The notes under the pieces are model-generated. The model ran no database searches, was not told the origin of the DNA, and was given only the letters and a program-made list of their open reading frames with translations. 64,000 nucleotides of DNA from Hanleya hanleyi (lineage: Eukaryota; Mollusca; Polyplacophora; Lepidopleurida; Hanleyidae): NCBI GenBank assembly GCA_036873755.1, contig JAVTVY010020344.1:1-64000 (forward strand), in the 5' to 3' direction. Position numbers and translations under genes: made by a program. Numbering within the stretch: the first letter of the stretch is position 1; the number at the start of each line of letters is the position of its first letter. Of the stretch, positions 59,103 to 64,000 are shown piece by piece.

Positions 59103-61564
59103 TTAACTCGCTCACTCACTCATTCACTCACTCACAGGTAACTCTACCATGAAACCAGGTCGAAAAGGCTCTCATCTCCCCAAACGTTCCCAGTGCGTAT
59201 TCGCGTATCACCGCCAATCTTATAAGATATCTACCTGATAAGAGCTTCAATACGATACATTAGGCGTTAGGATAAGGCGTTAAGCGTTAAGATAGAGCAT
59301 TAATGCGTTACTGTGAAACTCTCCAAAAAGGTCATATGGCAAATATACTGGGTTTCTGCTTTCTCTACTACTAAGGGGCAACTGGATTACTTCCCTTGGT
59401 TTAGTGATTTCACATTTATACGACTCACCAGGTGTAAAGTCCTTTTACCGCTTTTTTTTCTGTGAACAATGTTACATGCACCCACTATCCCACGATCTGC
59501 TGGGAATTGATCTCGACCTGGTTGATAGGGGTTTGCCATATTTTAAAGGTAAAGTCCGTGTTTCCTGATTTCATATTTTCACGGCCAATCCTACTTTTAC
59601 ATGCACTCACCCATAACCTGATTAACTTGAAGAGCGCTTCACATGGATACCCTCCCAAACTATTGGCCCATCTCGTCCTCAAAACGTTCACCCACGTGTT
59701 CTTTTTCCATATTTCCCTGGCTGCACCTGTGCGCCATAGCCCTATTTTCACGACACACCAGTTCAGTCGGACTCTCCCCTACGAGTGCTTCAATATGACA
59801 CCTCACACGACCCATTCCGACGGATATTGGTCCAACTCAACCCCAAAACGTCCACCCAAATGCCCTTTTCCCATAATTCCCTGTCTGCGCATGCGCGCCA
59901 TAGCCTTACTTCCACTCCATACCCGTCCAGTCCCGCACGAATGCTTAACTCAGATACCTCATACGACTCAATCGGACCGATATTGGTCCACCTCGACTCC
60001 AAAACGTCCACCCCAGATCTGTATACAGACAGTTAGAACTTTTCAGTAAATGACAACCCATGACCACGAGACTCCTCCCGAAAACAATGTGCCACACCCC
60101 ATACCGCAAATGTCCATGCGTGGGTTGCCCATTGGGCCTAACATTGAAGTAACGGGAGCGTATCTTTGGTCTTATTTAGGGGCAGATAACTCTTGCTGGG
60201 CCGTCACGTCACCGGAAGTGACCTTTGACCCGGTAGTGACATTTGACCCGGAAGTCACGAGACCGGAAATCACGTCAGCTTCACGCGATCCACATTCGTG
60301 CTTTCCTTATTAACCGGTTTTGAGGCCGTGCTCTCCTTATTAACTGGTGCTGAAATCGTGCTTTCGTTATTAACCAGCGTTGAGGCCGTGCTTTCGTTAT
60401 AAACCGGTGTTGGGCCGTGCTTTCCTTATTAACCGGTGTTGAAATCGTGCTTTCCTTATTAACACAGGTATTGAGACCGTGTTTTCCCATTTAACCGGCG
60501 TTGAGGCTGTGTATTCCTTATTAACACAGGTATTGCGACCATGCTTTCCTTATTACGACAGGTGTTGAGGCCGCGCTTTCCTTATTAACCCTACCTGGCC
60601 TGGGGGGGGTCGGAAAGTGCCTCCCCCTAGTGAACTTTTCTCTGCTGCTCCGAAATGACAAAACCGAGGAGGCTGAATCTTGGTGACGTTTATTGGGGTC
60701 GTTTTGAGCCTATTTTCATATACCCCGGGGCAGAGGATCATGGGTAAATTCAAAATGGCGCCCATGTGGTATCCGCGAAAGTCGTGTTTTTTAATCTTTT
60801 CGCTCCATTTATTCACATTTTCCTTGCCTAAAAGGCTTTGAAAGTATTTTATTTATGCAAAACTAATTATTCTATATTTGATTAGATTTTTTCGAGAAAA
60901 ATCGGAAAAATGAAAATTTCTAAAAATCGACCCCAAAAAGGCGAAAAATTGTTTCCTAGAAAAAAAATGGCTTCCGAGAGATGACGGCCATCTTGGATTT
61001 TTTTACATTTTCCGGTAGAGCTTGAACCAAAGATACTGTGTGGTAAGTTTCAGCGCTCTAGCCTTAGTGGTAGAGAAAATATAGGGGGTGGGAGGCCCCC
61101 AGGCTGCGATACACCCCAAATCGCCCAGGCCGGATATGGTTAACTGAGGTACTGAGGTCGCGTTTTCCTTATTAACACAGCTATTGAGGTCGTCTTTTCC
61201 TTATGAACACCGTCGTTGAGGTCATGTGATTCGTTAATCCAGCGTCCATTAATATATCTACACCTGTATTTTTTTGGTAAATTGTGGGATGTTGGTTTGG
61301 ATTCGGTAAGGTAGAAGTAGCTTTGGAAAGTAATTATAGTATAGATGGAGAAAACCTAGCAATTTACTTGGAGAACAAAATTCTACAACGACAAAGTTAC
61401 CAATTGCTGTATAGTTTGTAGGCTGAATTGGGCGTTCACAAAGACGACCGATGATTGGTTGAGGACCGGTCGGATCTTGCTGCTGTAGTTGAATAACACG
61501 GTCTAAATAAGGGACATCTCGTCGTAAAACGTCGCAGCGTCAGAGCCCAGAAGCAACATCGAAA
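46509..61564 (-). CDS. Gene B: nicotinic-type Cys-loop receptor subunit, possibly a pseudogene
   Basis: Paralogue of gene A with the same exon lengths and phases (164, 45, 110, 530, then 404 bp), 416 codons from the first full codon of exon 2. Splice sites are canonical and the four downstream exons are open. The Cys-loop reads CSVRILYYPFDKQLC, M2 is GEKMSLSIAVLLAYAVFLAA (Glu -1', Leu 9'), and the cytoplasmic loop is about 70 residues. As in gene A there is no loop-C cysteine pair; the loop A Tyr position is Arg and the loop D Trp position is Glu. Exon 2 contains TAG at 61505-61503. Skipping exon 2 would not preserve the usual protein start, so the gene is either inactive or uses another 5' exon. 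Linking exon 2 to the rest across an 8.9-kb intron is an inference from phase and paralogy. Confidence 0.75.
46943..47680. other. Gene B intron and nearby sequence, nothing recognised
   Basis: Part of the intron between the last two exons. There is a short inverted repeat AAAGTGTACTTTTTG near 47450. No further exon is required by the phases. Confidence 0.4.
47937..48466 (-). CDS. Gene B exon 5: Cys-loop to TM2
   Basis: 530 bp between CATTTCCAG and TTAG|GTACGA. It reads WLDHDGTTTWIPAGLFESQC, the Cys-loop, EFTLWMN (loop B Trp), NGEWEM, LKRRYTYPLIHTVLPILLLS (TM1 start), the M2 segment and MPHTSTS. The reading is intact. Confidence 0.93.
48565..48867 (-). mobile_element. piggyBac-like MITE copy 4, truncated
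   Basis: TTAA at 48565 and CCCTATCTGGCCTG start the element in the reverse orientation (TGACGTCACTGTGACGTCA at about 48735). The match to the family stops at about 48867 (ATTAGTAAATATTGAAG), where inverted-repeat element sequence begins. The other half is missing. Confidence 0.8.
48868..49290 (+). mobile_element. Partial copy of the 7.5-kb inverted-repeat element arm
   Basis: TACCTCACTCGACTCAATCG, CCCATACCGCCATTGACCAT and TAGGGGGAGATCACTCTTG align with 59960-60190 of the right arm. It ends with repeated CCGGAAGTGACCTTTGACC units. It lies in the gene B intron and truncates a MITE. Confidence 0.7.
49291..50520. other. No gene; possible decayed MITE 50340-50527
   Basis: 50470-50527 (CCCCCACCCCCCAGG ... 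AAATCGCCCAGGCTTAGTGC then GGTTAA) resembles the right end of MITE copy 5, with TTAA at about 50524. The left end is unclear. Otherwise nothing supported. Confidence 0.35.
50524..50656. mobile_element. Short relative of the TCACC/GGTGA palindromic MITE
   Basis: AAATGGTGATAGCTGTGACCA, GGTGATGGAAAAAGGTGATGA and TCATCACCATTTTGATGA, with the right end TTTTCTGACTGTAT matching the end of 27379-27675. It sits just outside gene B exon 4. Confidence 0.55.
50701..50810 (-). CDS. Gene B exon 4: 110-bp loop A exon
   Basis: 110 bp between TTCAAACAG and AACGC|GTACGT. It reads TWKNELLRWDKNDYGG, then VWLPDIALRNA. Same length and phase as gene A exon 4, without the tandem exon-tail copies seen there. Confidence 0.9.
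50902..51452. mobile_element. MITE filled with ATTTTTGATATCAAAAAT palindromes
   Basis: Perfect 24-bp terminal inverted repeats start ATATGGCAAGCCGTTTTGG (50902) and end at 51452. Inside, about a dozen ATTTTTGATATCAAAAAT copies and variants (ATATCAAAAAT, GATATAAAAAAT) flank a non-repetitive core at 51120-51240. Two internal half-ends GCCGTTTTGGTATTT (50972) and ACCAAAACGGAAAT (51109) suggest a nested or duplicated copy. Confidence 0.88.
51870..52110. mobile_element. Small inverted-repeat element fragment with DR1-type motif
   Basis: TTTAGGGGCAGATAACTC matches the right-arm end (60172), while GGTCATTTCCGGTCACATGA and ACAAGAGTGATCTCTCCC match the inverse of 49150-49190. Both ends of the family are thus joined in about 240 bp. 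It includes ATCAAAGGTCAAAGGTCATT. Confidence 0.55.
52438..52482 (-). CDS. Gene B exon 3: 45-bp micro-exon
   Basis: Exactly 45 bp between TATTTCGTAG and TTG|GTAAGA, coding for DERNQVLRTSGDLTL. The DE.NQVL pattern is the family's classic one. Confidence 0.88.
53855..53960. repeat. TTAACGCC-type degenerate minisatellite (several blocks)
   Basis: CCTTAACGCC / GGCGTTAAGG repeats occur here and at 54415-54500, 55255-55490, 55805-55870, 56505-56600, 58000-58060, 58780-58830 and 59258-59315. The strand is flipped between the left and right halves of the inverted-repeat element. Confidence 0.75.
54955..55215 (-). pseudogene. Inverted, deleted copy of the zinc-finger ORF
   Basis: On the minus strand ATG at about 55190 gives MAYTCSNCKRTFIMQYDIMR, then a stop. 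Further on, AAAATGCGCAAACAGCTGTT and CAGGACATGTTGCCGTTACA match 57660-57700. The middle of the ORF is deleted and the finger has lost its first histidine. Confidence 0.7.
55719..55794. repeat. Perfect palindrome, 36-bp arms, 4-base centre
   Basis: ACGTCACTTTCATCACGGGT... at 55719 is exactly mirrored by the arm ending at 55794. It contains TGACCCCTGACC. A larger imperfect inverted repeat (55513-55742: CCAGACATCGCCGG / CCGGCGATGTCTGG) overlaps it. Confidence 0.9.
57073..57572. mobile_element. MITE inserted in the zinc-finger ORF, carrying a tRNA-like region
   Basis: TAGTTCCCATGCACCCCAAT at the left is the exact inverse of ATTGGGGTGCATGGGAACTA at the right, flanked by GGA/TCC. Removing it at TA rejoins the ORF in frame (GRG to YPTHRP), which supports a TA target duplication. 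It also contains CTAACCCTAACCCC-type repeats at 57365-57415 and three GTCACGTGATTTCATG repeats near 57490-57545. Confidence 0.85.
57195..57325 (-). ncRNA. tRNA-derived (SINE-like) sequence with A and B boxes
   Basis: On the minus strand GTGGCTCAGGGGTAAGATGC (about 57295-57314) matches an RNA polymerase III A box, and GGTTCGATCCC (57269-57259) is a perfect B box within a T-arm GCGGG-TTCGATC-CCCGT. A second, tandem copy of the T-arm with one changed base (GTGTTCGATCCCCCGTC) follows at about 57220-57237. There is no matching acceptor stem, so it is tRNA-derived repeat and not a working tRNA. Confidence 0.6.
58061..58780. other. Right-half segment without counterpart, nothing recognised
   Basis: AT-rich stretch with a T-tract at 58086-58100. 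I found no matching stretch in the left half, so it may be a later insertion. No ORF of note. Confidence 0.35.
59065..59103 (+). repeat. CA microsatellite
   Basis: CACACACCCACCCACACACA and continuing CA repeats. Its inverse is the GT-rich tract at 54110-54200. Confidence 0.85.
60298..61230 (+). repeat. 30-bp minisatellite split by a MITE
   Basis: About 12 units of GTGCTTTCCTTATTAACCGG followed by TGTTGAGGCC, with variants. The array runs from 60298 to 60588 and resumes at 61144 after MITE copy 5. The unit itself supplies the TTAA used as target. Confidence 0.9.
60585..61143. mobile_element. TTAA-flanked piggyBac-like MITE, copy 5
   Basis: TTAA at 60585 and 61140. Ends CCCTACCTGGCCTGGG and GCCCAGGCCGGATATGG. 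The interior is more diverged than in copies 1-3: the paired TGACGTCA boxes are lost but GCCATCTTGGATTTTTT is kept. It is cleanly inserted in the minisatellite. Confidence 0.85.
61401..61564 (-). pseudogene. Gene B exon 2 with in-frame TAG
   Basis: 164 bp between ATTTTCAG and TTG|GTAACT, the same length and phase as gene A exon 2. It reads SMLLLGSDAATFYDEMSLI, stop, then NYSSKIRPVLNQSSVVFVN. The stop falls at codon 20 of the exon, where gene A has Arg (AGA). Both sides align without gaps, so the frame is certain and the TAG is a point-type lesion, a polymorphism or a sequencing error. Confidence 0.8.
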
Positions 61565-61569
61565 CTGAA

Positions 61570-62340
61570 AATATTAGTCGGTTTACCATAAGATAGAAGA
61601 TTTAAGCACTAGTGGCTGAATGATCACTATAGATCTTTATAATAAATCCCATGATCCCTTTGGCGTTGACGTCAAGTGTGTGGGTGTGGGACCCGTGTTT
61701 GGAGGTGAAAAATTAGAACAGAGTACAACAAAAAAACGCACAACAACGTACATTTACACACCGCAAACACCTAAATACATAGCCGCATTTGCTGATGAAA
61801 TGAACACTCTCGTCTAATAATGTGTCAACGATACCAGTTGCAAAATAAATTTGACTGACTACATTACTCAACAAACTTATCTGTAGCGTTTAAATTCGAT
61901 TTGCTGTTAGTTTGGGCTACCAATACTTTGTGTTTAGTTGGCGATACTCTGTGATAATTAGTTACGCACTCCCGTCTCTTGACGTCACTAGCCAAAGCGA
62001 GCATGGGATTTTGTGAAGAAGATCTATAAATCTTCATTCGTGGTGTGCAAATACAATACAAGTGCGGATATACAAAAAATGTTATTTTGTCAATGGCGAT
62101 GGTCATGTGGAGAAGAGAGATCATTCCCCTCTAAGAGAACAAGCAGCCAGAGGATGCTAAGTCCCCCGCCAAAATGGCAGCAATATTTATAAGCGCTGTC
62201 GGTTTCAGAAGATATTCATGAGGATGGCAAGAGCTACTTCACAGGCGTAAGAAGCAGAGGGGTCTTTCCACCTTCCCAGGTTTTGAGATCAACTCCGAAA
62301 TGGCTGACTGAATGTTGATTGCTACTGTAATATATTTCTT
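61570..62340. other. No feature recognised upstream of gene B exon 2
   Basis: This is where a signal-peptide exon for gene B could lie, but I found no ATG plus hydrophobic stretch with a phase-1 donor on the minus strand. Confidence 0.35.
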
Positions 62341-62344
62341 TACC

Positions 62345-64000
62345 ATGTAACATGAAAATTATGTAACCGAAATGCAACCCCAAGAGACAACTCATGGCAT
62401 ATTATCTGCAAACTAAATTTGACAAGAATATGAAGGCATCCTCAACCTATTGCCCAGAAACCAAATTCTTAGACTTTGCCACAAGGAGTCACCACCTGTA
62501 GGGCAAAGCAGGCAAAACACAATCCCAAATGACATCTCATGTCATGGTATCGGCATATGAACTTTGAGACTCTGAAGAGGGGTCCTCAAGTTATTGCCGG
62601 TACTAGATGCCCACCGGTGTTCATGTTATTTGGGGCGGGTCACATATGAATACAAAATTTGAGAATAATCTGATAAGCAGTTGCCAAATTATTGCCCGGA
62701 AACAACTTTTTCCACCAGGATACGCCACCTGTAGGCAGAAGCGGGAAAAATACAATCCCAAGGAACATGGTATCGTGGGGACATCTGCATACCAAATTTG
62801 AGAAGAATCCGATGAGGGTCCTCAAGTTATTGCCCAGAAACCAAATTTGGATTTTGACACCAGGTGACGCCACCTCTAGGCGCAAGTCAGTGAAATGCAT
62901 TATCAAGCGACATCTTATGTCACGGTACATTCATACAAAATTTGAGAAGAATCCGATGGTCAGTTCTCAAGTTATTACCCGGAAACGAATTTGTGATGTT
63001 GCCACCAGGTGGCGCCACCTGTGAGTGCCAGTGAGCGAAAGGCAATCCCAAGCAACAGCTCCTGGCATGGTAAATGCATGCCAAATTTGAGAAGAATCCG
63101 ATGAGCCGCAACGTTTCTCATGTTACCCAGAAAGATACATATGTAGGATATTTCAAAGAAATTCGACCAAGTGTTTCTAAGTTATCACTTGCAGCATGGA
63201 ATAATGGAATGAACTCTAGTGGCGCCACCGCCGGGTGGATTTTGCTGAAACGCATCACCAACGGTGTTTTGTCGCAGGGAATGCATTTACCAAATTTCGA
63301 AGAAATCCGACAAATTGTTCGAAAGTTATCGCTCGCGAAGGATTTGAACAAACATGAACGGACATGCATTAAAGATTGGAACAAGAACCAGTGGCGCCAC
63401 CTACAGGCGGATCTTGCTGAAACGTAATACCAGCGACGTCTTGTCGCAAAGAATGCAGATGCCAAATTTCGGAGGAATCCGACAAAGCATTTAGGAGTTA
63501 TCGCTTACGCAGTATTTGCACGGACATGCACTAAATATTGGAACAAGACCCAGTGGCGCTACCTACAGGCGGATCTTGCTGAAACGTACTACCAACAGAC
63601 GTCTTGTCGCAAAGAATGCAGATGCCAAATTTCGGAGGAATCCGACAAAGCAGTTAGGAGTTATCGCTTATGAAGCATTTGCACGAACATCCACTAAAGA
63701 TTGGAACAAGACCCAGTGGCGCCACCTACAGGCGGATCTTGCTGAAACGTAATGCCAACAGACGTCTTGTCGCAAAGAATGCAGATGCCAAACTTCGGAG
63801 GAATCCGACAAAGCATTTAGGAGTTATCGCTTACGAAGTATTTGCACGGACATGCACTGACATGCACTAAAGATTGGAACAAGACCCAGTGGCGCCACCT
63901 ACAGGCGAATCTTGCTGAAACGTAATACCAAGAGACGTCTTGTCGCAAAGAATGCAGATGCCAAATTTCGGAGGGATCCGACAAAGCATTTAGAAGTTAT
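62345..64000 (+). repeat. Satellite with units of about 145-162 bp, running off the window
   Basis: From 63371 the units are regular: AAAGATTGGAACAAGACCCA at 63371 (variant), 63533 (variant), 63695 and 63870 gives periods of 162, 162 and 175 bp. Each has GTGGCGCCACCTACAGGCGG, CTTGTCGCAAAGAATGCAGA and GGAGGAATCCGACAAAGCA. Upstream to 62345 the units diverge but keep CACCACCTGTAGGC, AAATTTGAGAAGAATCCGAT and TATTGCCCAGAAACCAAAT. ORFs here are repeat products. Confidence 0.85.

Larger units (their letters stand above)
52790..60297. mobile_element. Large inverted-repeat (foldback-like) element in gene B intron
   Basis: The left half (52790 to about 55250) and right half (about 56600 to 60297) are inverted copies. 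Examples: CTAAATAAAACCAAAGATAC at 52910 against GTATCTTTGGTCTTATTTAG near 60160; GTAGTAGAGAAAGC at 53808 against GCTTTCTCTACTAC near 59363; a GT-rich tract at 54110-54200 against the CA-rich tract at 59065-59103. The zinc-finger ORF is present in both halves, and the arms differ by indels. The centre (55500-55800) holds two shorter palindromes. TTAACGCC-type minisatellite occurs in several places on both sides. The element fills most of the 8.9-kb intron. Confidence 0.8.

Noticed and set aside
62640..63870. ORFs of 60-117 codons at the right edge
   Set aside because: They follow the satellite period of about 162 bp and are interrupted in neighbouring units.

Overview
The window is nuclear DNA of an animal: AT-rich, mostly non-coding, split genes with canonical GT-AG introns, and very dense in transposons and satellites. 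There are no bacterial-style operons. The gene content (divergent nicotinic-type Cys-loop receptors with the ancestral exon pattern) and the repeat style suggest a marine invertebrate such as a lancelet, hemichordate or lophotrochozoan. The species cannot be fixed from the sequence.

The only host genes I can support well are two head-to-tail paralogues on the minus strand that encode pentameric ligand-gated ion channel subunits of the nicotinic acetylcholine receptor family. Gene A (exons at 25852-25689, 24450-24406, 23347-23238, 22364-21835, 20711-20212) reads open through all five exons. Gene B (61564-61401, 52482-52438, 50810-50701, 48466-47937, 46912-46509) has identical exon lengths of 164, 45, 110 and 530 bp followed by a shorter last exon. 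Its first recognised exon carries an in-frame TAG. Both have the Cys-loop, TM1-TM4 and a cation-type M2, but lack the loop-C vicinal cysteines and several aromatic-box residues, so acetylcholine may not be the ligand. The signal-peptide exon was not found for either. A possible unrelated first exon lies on the plus strand at 31909-31993.

Layout: 1-10 kb is a tandem segmental duplication, one copy of which is split by a decayed reverse-transcriptase element (1639-3875). 10-20 kb holds dispersed repeats and small inverted-repeat elements. 20.2-25.9 kb is gene A, with two piggyBac-like MITEs and an 81-bp-arm hairpin in its introns. 25.9-28.4 kb is a palindrome array and a second reverse-transcriptase relic invaded by further palindromic elements. 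29-44 kb is mostly unassigned, with a long hairpin, a perfect 253-bp direct repeat pair and further MITEs. 44.9-46.4 kb is a 30-bp satellite that abuts the end of gene B. 46.5-61.6 kb is gene B, whose 8.9-kb intron contains a 7.5-kb inverted-repeat element carrying a broken C2H2 zinc-finger ORF. 62.3-64 kb is a satellite with a unit of about 145-162 bp.

The most unusual signal is a recurring architecture: several unrelated-looking MITE families, each bounded by its own terminal inverted repeats, are filled inside with an array of one short perfect palindrome.
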